A program made the translations under genes and the position numbers. This document shows positions 23,938-34,159 of a stretch of DNA of 64,000 nt, in pieces (within the stretch, counting starts at the first letter, position 1; each line of letters starts with the position of its first letter). A model generated the notes under the pieces. The model made no database searches. It was given only the letters and a program-made list of their open reading frames with translations, and had not been told where the DNA came from. Source of the DNA: Atkinsonella hypoxylon (Eukaryota; Ascomycota; Sordariomycetes; Hypocreales; Clavicipitaceae); NCBI GenBank assembly GCA_000729835.1, contig JFHB01000009.1, positions 310,001 to 374,000 on the forward strand, given 5' to 3'.

Positions 23938-24481
23938 GAACATACGTGTTAATATAAGGATAGCTTGAAAAGCCATGGTATTGAAAGCTTTTAATAGATA
24001 TAATAGATCTTCTTCAAATATAGTCTCAAGGCGATTAAGCATCAATTGCCTGCTGAAGGTTGGTGACGATAACGATCACCTGCATATTTTATATGAGTAT
24101 GCCATGCAACTCTGCTGAACCGAGTGCCCTGCACATTCCCAGCTACCATAAGAGGATGTCAGTATCGTGATAGAAGTGTACTTCTATTGGTCCAGTCGAG
24201 CCAGAGCACGTTCATATCGAGGATGTATCGTAAGACTTGTAAGTCGCCCTAAAATGAGTCTTAGACGGTAGTCCTTGAGTCTCGAATTGATCTTTGCCCG
24301 CAACACATGTTAAAAGCGTAGACAATATCACGACAATCTAATACGACTCACTGCCTTAGAACTGAAGGTGACTTAAAAGGATGACCGTTGCCTGCACATG
24401 CATAGGTCACGATTATTAACGAATGTGGGGTTCATGATTGCTGAGGTACAGAGTATCAAATGTGTTCATTTAAATTATCTA

Positions 24482-24505
24482 ACCTAGGTACCTAGGTATG
24501 TACCA
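24482..24505. repeat. CCTAGGTA-type intergenic repeat
   Basis: Two tandem palindromic units, CCTAGGTACCTAGGTA, about 500 bases upstream of the PP2A-B start. Confidence 0.6.
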
Positions 24506-25010
24506 GACCTTGAATATCTCCACAGCTTTAAATGCCACCAGGTACGTGCTGCAGGCCAAGTATGGTTAACACGAGACTGGTGCAGGGCCCCTCAAGTGCT
24601 CTCCACGCAAAGAGAATGATGAGCTGTTGCGAGAGCTGCCGTGTCGCAAGAATTGGCGTGGCCAAGCCACAAGTAATGTTCAGGCTAGACCCCCCTATAT
24701 ACCGTGCGACATGCCCTCAGGCCCACCACGCCGCCACCCACGCTCGTCAAACGACATCATCCACCGCCCACCTTCTTTCGCCGCATTGCTTGTCAACAGG
24801 ACTAGGCCGCGTGCCACAATACTGAGTTATCTTTCGCAGGAAACCGCTGTCCGTCTCGCTCATCACCTATTATCTCACAATTCTGCTCCCTCTAATACTT
24901 CACCGTTGATTCGTATTGCTGCTACTATTTCGCCAAACACACCCCGTCCCTGTCCGTTGCATAACCACGATTCGATCCATCCCACGCCCCTGCTGCCACG
25001 CTTGGTCAAG

Positions 25011-26787
25011 ATGGTGGATAATGAAACGAACCCCCCTACGTGGAAGTTCACGCAGTACGTCGTGCGGATATTCTCCATGCTACTTCTGCTGACCAGAAAA
25101 TTTAGGTGCTTCGGCGATAAGGGCGACGTACAGGATATCACTGAGGGTTTGTTCACACTGGTTCATCTGCACGTCGGCTATTCGACATCGATCCACTAAC
25201 ACGTCCATGATTTATTAGCCGATATCATCTCTACCGTTGAGTTTGATCACACTGGGAACTACCTCGCGACTGGCGATAAAGGTGGACGAGTCGTCTTGTT
25301 TGAACGAAACGAAACCGTACGTTGAGCTATCCTCAGCTGCACCTGCGAACCTGAATGGCTCTTTATCATACACGTACATCGATATATTGACATGTACATT
25401 GCTTCCACAGAAAAAATCATGCGAGTACAAATTTCACACCGAGTTTCAGTCACATGAGCCCGAGTTCGACTATTTGAAATCTCTCGAAATTGAAGAGAAG
25501 ATCAACAAGATCAAATGGTGCCGCAGACAGAATGCATCACATTATCTACTCTCAACAAACGACAAAACAATCAAGCTCTGGAAAGTGTTCGAGAAGTCGT
25601 TGAAAGTGGTGGCTGAGAATAACCTTTCACATGATGTTACGCCCGGCAGCGTAGCTAGTGCTGGCACCTCCCGACCCCTGGCTACGACCCAGCACTTTCG
25701 TAATGCGGCGGATCTTAAGCTACCACGTTTAACGCATCACGACACTGTTGTTGCGGCCGTTCCCCGGCGCACATATGCAAATGCGCACGCCTACCACATA
25801 AACAGTATATCTGTTAACAGTGATGGAGAAACATTCATTAGCAGCGATGATTTACGAATCAACCTTTGGAATCTCAATATACAGGATCAAAGCTTCAACA
25901 TCGTTGATATCAAGCCAGCAAACATGGAAGAACTCACAGAGGTTATCACGGCCGCAGAATTTCACCCACAGAGCTGTAACTGGTTCATGTACGCCAGCTC
26001 CAAAGGCACTATCAAATTGGCAGATATGCGCGAGAGTGCCTTATGTGACCAGCATGCGAAGTGTAAGAGAGACGCTGATTTATATACGATGTAGATACTT
26101 GCAATTATGTTCTGACCAAAAGCAGTGTTTGAGCAAGAGGAAGACCCTTCCTCCAGGTCTTTCTTTTCCGAAATTATATCATCTATTTCTGACGTTCGCT
26201 TTTCTTACGACGGCCGTTACATTCTGTCCCGAGATTATCTCACAGTCAAAATTTGGGACATCAATATGGAGCGTCAGCCGGTCAAGACAATCCCAATCCA
26301 CGAACATCTACGGCCAAAGCTTTGTGACACGTATGAAAACGATAGTATCTTCGACAAGTTCGAGGTTGTATTCTCAGGCGATGCAAAGAACGTCATGACA
26401 GGAAGCTACAACAACAATTTCATGATCTACCCATCAGACCCTGATAAGGAAGTTGAAGTGGTGTTGCAAGCAGACAAGTCGGCCTTCAAAGCCAAAAAGG
26501 TCGGCATACCTACGCCAATCAATTCCTCAACAAGTGCCACAACAAACGGCGGCAAGAAAAATGGCTCTAGAGCAGGTAGTCCAGCAGGCGGCGCACAACG
26601 AATGAAGAAGGAAACAGATGCAGATCAGATTGATTTTAACAAGAAGATATTGCATATGAGCTGGCATCCATTTGAGGACAGTATTGCTATCGCGGCAACA
26701 AATAATGTAAGTGACTTAACTGAATTATTTCTGCCGAAGGACTGCTAACGTGACTCCATAAAGCTATTTGTTTTTTCGGCTCTGTAG
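25011..26787 (+). CDS. PP2A regulatory subunit B (PR55/Cdc55 family)
   Basis: B-type regulatory subunit of protein phosphatase 2A, a seven-blade WD40 protein that targets the phosphatase in mitosis, morphogenesis and septation. Exons 25011-25054, 25106-25146, 25219-25316, 25411-26062, 26126-26706 and 26764-26787 give 479 residues, the usual length. Hallmarks: TVEFDHTGNYLATGDKGGRV, FHTEFQSHEPEFDYLKSLEI, the exposed loop EKINKIKW, DLRINLWNL, ITAAEFHPQSCNWFMYASSK, DVRFSYDGRYILSRDYLTVK, and the terminal IAATNNLFVFSAL. Introns are 51-93 bases. The final exon has only 24 bases. An insert rich in Lys/Gly/Ser near residues 400-430 separates late WD repeats, as in other fungal orthologues. The reading frame is open far upstream of the chosen ATG. 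Confidence 0.95.
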
Positions 26788-27883
26788 AAGAATCCTGACC
26801 GCCTCAGGAATATTGTTAGAGTTGTTTCCGGCGGCTTGCAACCGAATGAGAAAGGAGGCGAGAGGGTCCGACCTTTCGAGGTTTATGATACCGTTATCTG
26901 GATGGCATTGTTCTTCGTTACGCGAATGTCAAGTCAGGAGAAGCGCTAAACAGGATGCCTGCTATGGGTCTGATGTGGCATAAGCTGCCGGCGGACAGTA
27001 TCAAGTCATTACTGCGGCACTCTGTTACCAAAAACGGCGAGCATCTTAATGATTCAGGGCCGAAAAGTCGGAGAATAGTGTCAAAGTGGCTTTAGGTCCA
27101 CTCATAAAGAGCACTGTGTCATGGACAGTCCCAAGATATTCTGTCCTGTAGACCACTCACAATATAAAGTTAAAGAGTAAACGCTGAGTTTCGTCCCGGC
27201 ACTTCGCTCTTAATTTAGTACCAGTGATGGTGGCTAATGATATTCTTCGGCAAGTTACAAAGAAAGAGTTATGGACGATGGGACGCTTGCACAAGCCAGG
27301 CGCACACAAAGGGGTCATTGAGACGGACATTCATCTCCACAACCTATGTCTATCTCCTTCGTAACGTGAATTTTTTTCTTTGTTTTTAGACTAAAAAGGA
27401 AGGCAAACAGCAAAAAGAAAAGCGGCTTATCTTCTCTGATCTTGTCACGAAGCAAAACATACAATGGGTTTCTGTTCATTATTCGGTTCAAGTTTGAGTG
27501 ATTTCAAGAATGGGAACCCAAATACAGTTAACAGTCTATCCTGCAGGCTAAGGCTACTTTTTATAATTGCTCAACTGTCTACTGAAGAGACATCTAAATG
27601 AGGGTAGAAATTGTGATCCTTGGGAAAGATGGGAGATCCTTGGTTCTGGTATGCTGTTCTCCGTAGTGTGGGTCCCACATGGCACTGACACCAGGCTCAT
27701 CGAAATACCGCAAAGGGGGTCAATTGGTTGCATGTGGCCATCCCAAATTCTCCACTATCAACCACCAAAAGACAGTGCGGTTGCTAGGAAACCGCATATC
27801 GGTCGCAATTTCTGATCTTTTTAAGGCTTCAGTATAGGCAGGCATCTGCACGAGATTGCCAGATTCCAACTTTCCCAGACACA
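26788..27883. other. intergenic between PP2A-B and the transporter gene
   Basis: 3' flank of the PP2A-B gene and promoter of the transporter. Open frames such as 26768-26983 and 27567-27815 show no recognisable sequence. Confidence 0.5.
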
Positions 27884-29272
27884 ATGACGAGCGAGGAGTG
27901 TGGGGATAAGCCAAAGCGAAAGGAAGGAGGGAGTCAGAATGTCAACGGCGAGAAATCTGAGTCTCCCTCACTGACGTTGAACTCTGTTTTGGAGAGTACA
28001 CCCGCATTTGCAGCAGCTTCTGCAATGCTAGGCCTAATATTCGGCGGTTGCTGCTTCAATGTATGGTCTTGCAATATGTTTTCCAGTGGAGCCATTGTTG
28101 CCTGAAACTAATGAATGCTACAAAGGTCTATGCACTCGAATCGATTATTAAGTAAGCAAACACACCTGATCGTGCCTGGAAATCGTTGTCAAACTACAGC
28201 TAACGGCGTTCATGAAAGATCAGAACCTACTAGTGGTACAGCAAGGTCGTGATAGTGAGAGATCTTAAGGCTCGTGTGGCTGACTACGATATAGGTACAC
28301 TTTTGACATTTGTGCAATTCTTCTTCGTTGCCGTCACTGGGTATATCTCCCAATTCGATAAATCGCGGCCACCATTCTTTATTGCACCCGCTAAGGTTCC
28401 TCTGAAGCGCTGGCTGGTTAATATTATGCTGTTTTTTAGCATAAACGTCCTGAACAATCATGCATTCAGTTATGATATTTCGGTTCCCGTGCATATTATT
28501 CTCAGATCAGGTGGGAGTATTGCCACTATGATTGCCGGTTATTTGTTTGGGAAGAAATACTCCCGCACACAGATTCTCGCAGTGATCCTCCTCAGTTCTG
28601 GAGTAGTCCTCGCTGCTTGGTCTGATGCTCAGGAAAAGGTTTGTTGCCAAACCCTGGTTTCATAGCGACCAATCTTTAACTGACGGGCCATAGGCGAAGG
28701 CGACCTATCATAAGAAAACATCTCATTCGATCATGAATTCCGGGTTAATAATTCTGTTCTTGGCTCAGGTACTTTCGGCCATCATGGGATTGTATACCGA
28801 GGTCACCTATCGGCTGTATGGCCCGCACTGGAAGGAGAATTTATTCTATTCTCATATGCTTTCCCTTCCCCTTTTCCTGCCGTTCATGCCGTCCATGACT
28901 CGAAACTTTTGGGCCATGATGAATAGTAAGCCTCTGACGTTCTCAATGCCTTGGAATACCATCTACTCCCAGCAGGTCCCAAGCCAACTTGTATACCTTG
29001 GTCTCAACGTCTTGACTCAGTATGCATGCATTCGTGGCGTAAATCTTCTAGCAGCAAACTCCTCAGCACTCACGGTTACCATCGTTTTGAACATCAGGAA
29101 GCTAGTCAGTCTGCTGCTTAGTATCTGGTTTTTCGATAATTCACTCGCATACGGTACTTTAATTGGCGCAGTCATAGTCTCCGGGGCGGGGGCTTTGTAC
29201 ACGCTTGGCACCCAGCCGAAGCTCCCAGGTCCTGAATCGAAGGCCAAGATAAAGCCAAGCAAAAAAATATAG
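27884..29272 (+). CDS. nucleotide-sugar transporter, YEA4/UAA family (probably UDP-GlcNAc)
   Basis: Multi-pass Golgi/ER transporter of the UAA family, most like yeast Yea4, which carries UDP-N-acetylglucosamine for chitin and glycan synthesis. Exons 27884-28060, 28126-28151, 28219-28235 (17 bases), 28295-28638 and 28694-29272 give 380 residues. Key segments: AMLGLIFGGCCFN then VYALESIIK in helix 1; GTLLTFVQFFFVAVTGYISQ; HAFSYDISVPVHIILRSGGS; GYLFGKKYSRTQILAVILLS; GLYTEVTYRLYGPHWKENLF; TVTIVLNIRKLVSLLLSIWF. About ten hydrophobic helices and a Lys-rich C-terminal tail (PESKAKIKPSKKI) are visible; the KxKxx-like end could act in ER retrieval. The 17-base exon encodes SEPTS; without it the phase fails. 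Substrate is inferred. Confidence 0.9.
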
Positions 29273-30183
29273 GCAAAGGATGGGAAAAAATGTTTTCGTC
29301 ATATAGAATACTTTCGAAATTTCCACTGTGGTCAAGGCATTTTCACGATGGCGCGAATATGCATGCATGCCGTTGGCAGATCCGTATACAAATTTAGTGT
29401 TTTGATATTTTACTGTATTGCCCCATTGGACTCATCCAAGCAGGCTGCCCGTTTTTCAATTGATGCCTCAAGCTGGCATATTCCCGACTATCTCCTGAGG
29501 ACCGTAAGACGACACCTCCGTACCGGCCCACTATTTTGAGCCAATCAAAATAGCTTCATTGAAGATACATGCCGCACATACTATTTTATACTACAGATGA
29601 AGTACTAAAGTTACAAAGAGCTACATTATAGGTATTATAATCCTACTGCCTACCTAGGTAGATAGCTAGCCTAAAGGAATATTCTAATGTAGAAATTAGT
29701 TATATAAAAATACTTCTTATAAGGAAGCTATTAATCTAGTCTACTGTTACTACTACTAGCTTAAAAGCCTTATATAGGGATTAAGTAGCTGCTACTAGGA
29801 AGTTATTTACAGTTACTCCATAGAGCTATCGAGAAAAAGCGGGTCGGTACGGAGGTGTAGTCTTAGGCACCCTGCGAAGCAGCTGGGTTTCGGACCCCGC
29901 AACAGCCCCTAATAAATCACGAGCACTCCGTATGCTCGCTCCAGATCAGTTCTTGCTGCGCGCGTCAGAGCTCGTTGTTTCCCCCCTCGTATAAATTACC
30001 AGACATCCAGTGCATTCCTCGCCGAGCATCGCTACCGTGATCTTTATGGGCATTCGCCTTGGTTCACCTCAACATCGCCACCTTTTAAGCCGAAATAACC
30101 TTTACCCAGGTCGCTCGACTCGCATTGCTGCATGCTATCATCCCACACCACTCGAACCAGCTTTCCCAGCGCTTCCTTTCATC
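29273..30183. other. intergenic containing a TIR element
   Basis: Most of this stretch is the element 29507-29863. The remaining ~320 bases before ATG 30184 form the AMP deaminase leader, which is open in the deaminase frame from 30010 onward. Confidence 0.6.
29507..29863. mobile_element. AT-rich TIR element with TA flanks (MITE)
   Basis: The left end AGACGACACCTCCGTACCGG pairs with the reverse complement of the right end, AGACTACACCTCCGTACCGA; similarity continues to about 26 bases with 3 mismatches. TA lies on both sides (29505-29506 and 29864-29865), as for Tc1/mariner insertions. A subterminal palindrome CTATTTTGA/TCAAAATAG sits at about 29531-29552. The interior is strongly AT-rich and full of TA dinucleotides, suggesting RIP-type mutation. 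No coding capacity. Confidence 0.85.
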
Positions 30184-33100
30184 ATGGCTGGTGAGTTTCT
30201 TTGGCCGCTAAATCCAGCATGGAGCAATTAGCAGCTTCAATTTTTCAGGCGTTTCCTTGCCTAACCATTTTGCGACTCGATAATGACCGACCCTATCTTT
30301 AGACAGCTACATATATCAGTCCTCGACCGATCAGATTGAATCAGCTGAACAAATCGCACATCCTATCCTCACCAACGAAACCAGTACGCCGTCCGACACC
30401 ATCGACAGTCAAGATGGACTACAAGATGGTATGCTTCTAAGAGATATGCCTAAACGCACGACCTTTTACGATCCAGTCGCGGAACGTCAGATGTCCCAGA
30501 CGGATGCAAAGCTGTTCTATCAGCGCAGCAAGATCGATGCTCGATCTGGCATTGGTAGTCTAAGGCAAGTTAGCGCAGTTGGGAGCCCAACGATTGGATC
30601 AGCATCTCGTCCGCTGACCGAATACGGTGCCGACTCTTTGATACTTGATTTTGATGGAGGTATGACCTTAACACCTATCTTTACGTGTTCAGGTCTCTAA
30701 CACATGCTTGCAGACAAAGATGATGGAGCAGAGGCACCATCGATTTCACATAGTACGCTCACCAACCACGGGCCCTCTCCATTACATTTGATCTCTCGAC
30801 CAAGTCATGGTGAGACATATGATGGCAAATCCGAGAGTGCAACTGATGCAGGCATTAGCATATTGCCTAACAGTACTCTATTTGACACCGAACTTCATAT
30901 CACAGCTGAACTGAGCGCTATATCCAAAAATATAGAGAAGATACTGGATGTAAGACGGAAGTACATTACTTTGTCGTCTCAAGGTCCTGATGATAACCCT
31001 AAAGATGGTCCCGATTGGGATATTTATCCTCCTCCTCCCGAACCAGCTTGGTCTCAGACGAAAGCCGGGGATGCAAACATTCCTGGCACTCTATCTTCGT
31101 CCGGGACAGAACAAGCAAAAAACCTGTCAGCGTTCCGCAGGAGAAAACCTGGCTTTGATGTTGGTGCAGATTTCTTTATGGAGGATATCCTGCCTTTACC
31201 TGGAGAGGATGAGATGACATTTGAACTGGATGAGAGTGGCGTTTATCAAGTCTTCCACTATGGTGGCAATAAATCACCAGCCATCAATGTACCAACTATT
31301 CGAGAGTTTTACATGGATCTTGATAATATTCTGACCATTTCCTCAGATGGGCCCAGCAAAAGTTTCGCATTTCGACGTCTTCAATATCTGGAAGCGAAGT
31401 TCAATTTGTATGTACTCCTCAATGAGTATCAGGAGACAGCAGACAGTAAGAAGGTGCCGCATCGGGACTTCTATAATGTGCGGAAGGTGGATACCCACGT
31501 ACATCATTCCGCTTGTATGAATCAGAAGCATCTGTTGCGATTCATCAAGAGTAAGATGAAGAAGTATCCGAACGAAGTGGTACTTTTTCGAGATGGAAAG
31601 CATCTTACTCTTGCAGAGGTATTTTCCAGCATCAAACTTACAGCATACGACCTGAGCATCGACACCCTCGACATGCATGTAAGCTCGGTTCTGGCCCTAC
31701 TTGTCTAGCGTGGATCTAAACGATTGTTCTAACGCAACTAGGCCCACACCGATTCTTTCCATCGCTTTGACAAGTTCAATCTCAAATACAATCCTATTGG
31801 TGAATCTCGTTTAAGGACTATTTTTCTCAAAACAGATAACTTCATACATGGACGCTACCTAGCTGAAATCACCAAAGAAGTCATTTCAGATTTGGAATCA
31901 AGTAAATACCAAATGGTGGAATGGCGTATCTCGATCTATGGAAAGTCGATTGATGAATGGGATAAATTGGCGGCATGGGTTGTCGATAACAAATTATTCT
32001 CTCATAACGTGCGATGGCTTGCCCAGATCCCGCGGCTATACGATGTTTATAAAGCGAGCAGTCTCATGGACAATTTTGATCAGATTGTCAAGAACATCTT
32101 TCAGCCGCTTTTTGAGGTAACTAAAGACCCGTCAAGCCATCCGAAGCTACACATCTTTCTACAAAGAGTGATAGGTTTCGACAGCGTGGATGATGAGAGC
32201 AAGGTGGAACGGCGACTGTTCAAAAAATTCCCAGTGCCGAAAGCTTGGGATTCCAATCAGAATCCTCCATATAGCTATTGGATTTATTACCTCTTTGCTA
32301 ATATGGCGTCTCTGAATTTCTGGCGCAAGAAGCGCGGTTTTAATACGCTGGCATTGCGACCACATTGTGGAGAAGCTGGTGATAGCGAGCACTTGGCCGT
32401 GGCTCTTCTTTGCTGTCATAGCATAAGCCACGGGCTCCTGCTCCGTAAAGTGCCTCTCCTCCAATATGCCTTCTACTTAGAGCAAATCGGGATTGCCATG
32501 TCACCTTTGAGCAACAATGCGTTATTCCTAACCTACGAGCGAAATCCTTTCCACCAATACTTCAAGCGTGGTTTGAACGTGTCTTTGTCAACAGATGATC
32601 CACTGCAGTTCGCTTTTACAAAGGAACCTCTGATAGAGGAGTATGCTGTAGCGGCACAAATCTACAAACTCAATCCTGTGGACATGTGTGAGCTGGCCAA
32701 GAATTCAGTCAAGCAGAGTGGTTATGAAGCTTCCATCAAAAGGATGTGGCTCGGCCCACACTTTGATATACCAGGGAAGGCTGGAAACATGATGGTAAAG
32801 ACTAATGTTCCCGATCGCCGAGAAGAATTCAGATATCATACCTTGCTTCAGGAGCGAGATGTGTAAGTAGATTCAGCGCCAAGATACCCTGAAGTGCATG
32901 ATGCTAAGTTTGAACTACCTTAGCTTGCGGCGCTTTGTTTCCTACGATGCAAACAATGAAAGTAATTTCTCAGTCACGCCCGCTGATCCAGCAGTCACCG
33001 CAACAGAGCTGAAATCTTCTGGTCCATGCTTCTATCAGGTCCCCGGGCCGGAATCCGACAATGCTGCTGGTACCCAAACCAGGGCTCCCAAGATCCATTC

Positions 33101-33308
33101 GACCCCTCTGCGAAATGGAGATACGAGCATAGATTCAGCAGCGCCGTCAGATGCCATGACAGATCTACATTTATCGGGTAGTGACCCCAGACTGTTTCCA
33201 GGCATGTTCACGAGAGATCATCGATCAGGAAGCCTACGAAACCTACACCAGGGTGAAGAATGGCTAGTTGATTCTTCTGAGGCTCCTGGGGATGAAGAGG
33301 AAATCTGA
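30184..33308 (+). CDS. amd1: AMP deaminase
   Basis: Hydrolyses AMP to IMP and ammonia in the purine nucleotide cycle; cytosolic, Zn-dependent. Exons 30184-30190 (7 coding bases), 30303-30659, 30714-31678, 31742-32862 and 32924-33308 give 944 residues, long as in other fungal AMP deaminases because of a variable N-terminus. The catalytic domain starts with the metal-binding HxH in KVDTHVHHSACMNQKHLLRF (residues ~383-385). It continues through KYNPIGESRLRTIFLKTDNF, RPHCGEAGDSEHLAVALLCC and the signature SLSTDDPLQFAFTKEPLIEE. The C-terminal ~110 residues are acidic and poorly conserved. An in-frame ATG at 30046 with no stop before 30184 allows an isoform with 46 extra residues if the leader includes it. 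Confidence 0.95.
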
Positions 33309-34159
33309 AAATTGATATTTTCTCCCAAAGGAAAGGGTTGTGTTTCGGTAGAAGATTGTTGTCTTTGCATCATCCCCATGCTACGCCATAATGGAGGAAC
33401 TACCACGTCGGAAAAAAAAGCATTCGAATTCGGAACAGCCGTTCTGTTCAGGCCAGTTAAGTGTTGTTTGGACATTGTAGTGCCCTAATTTTCAACAACA
33501 CCGTGGCTCATTCAAAAGGCTGTGAATATTAGAAACGTCGTTTGTATTGGCAGACATCGAGATAATAAGGACAAGATGGGGCTGATCCAACGCGGAGCAG
33601 AGTTGTTGACCAAACACGATGAATGAAGTCATTGTACTACGCAAAAATTCGGCGAAGAAAGGAGAGGGAAAGTCTAAAATGAGCGTGACCAATCTAAACA
33701 CGCTTTCAGCCGGACTGAAGATCGAGGTGGTGCAGCCAGAGTCCTTAGAATATAAGTACGTAAGAAAGTAATGCATTTTCAAATTGTGCGGCCATGACTT
33801 ACCAAAGCTCTATCTTGCTCGTACCCAGTCCGATTATCAGCTATGGATGGAAAGTAGAAAAGGGGGAAAAAACAGCGGGCATTTAAGCATCCGTGTCCAT
33901 CGGTTGACGATCAAGACCCACAGAAATCCCCGCCACTAGGTGAATCACCTACACAACCAGACCCCGACGTCGTCACCACTGGCTGAGCTAGCCTCCTACT
34001 TTCCACACTACGTGCCGCCTGCCGTCACTTACTCCTGCTTGTGGCCACGCTTCATCAACACTCAACAGTCAGATCGCTATATTTGAGGGCTGCCCTATGA
34101 CTCTCTATTGATCGATAGTAGAACGTTGGCGACCCGAATTAACCCAGGACACCGTCGGC
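33309..34159. other. intergenic between amd1 and sla1
   Basis: No supported gene. A minus-strand open frame at 33492-33782 (96 residues) has no recognisable domain or splice partners. The last 150 bases form the sla1 leader. Confidence 0.5.

Larger units (their letters stand above)
23369..25010. other. intergenic with TIR element
   Basis: Contains the inverted-repeat element 23726-23937, CCTAGGTA-type clusters at 23709-23721 and 24482-24505, and the C-rich leader of the PP2A-B gene. The last ~130 codons before the PP2A-B start are open in the same frame. A minus-strand frame at 23806-24045 overlaps the element and has no known motif. Confidence 0.5.

Noticed and set aside
23806..24045. 79-residue minus-strand open frame looking like a transposase piece
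   Set aside because: It overlaps the inverted-repeat element but contains no DDE, helix-turn-helix or known transposase sequence.
25237..25410. Alternative N-terminus for the PP2A-B protein from the long open frame
   Set aside because: The first ~55 residues are in the wrong frame for WD40 homology; the spliced exons 25219-25316 and 25411 onward restore conserved sequence.
33492..33782. 96-residue minus-strand open frame between amd1 and sla1
   Set aside because: Somewhat hydrophobic but without recognisable domain, plausible splice partners or promoter; not enough to call a gene.
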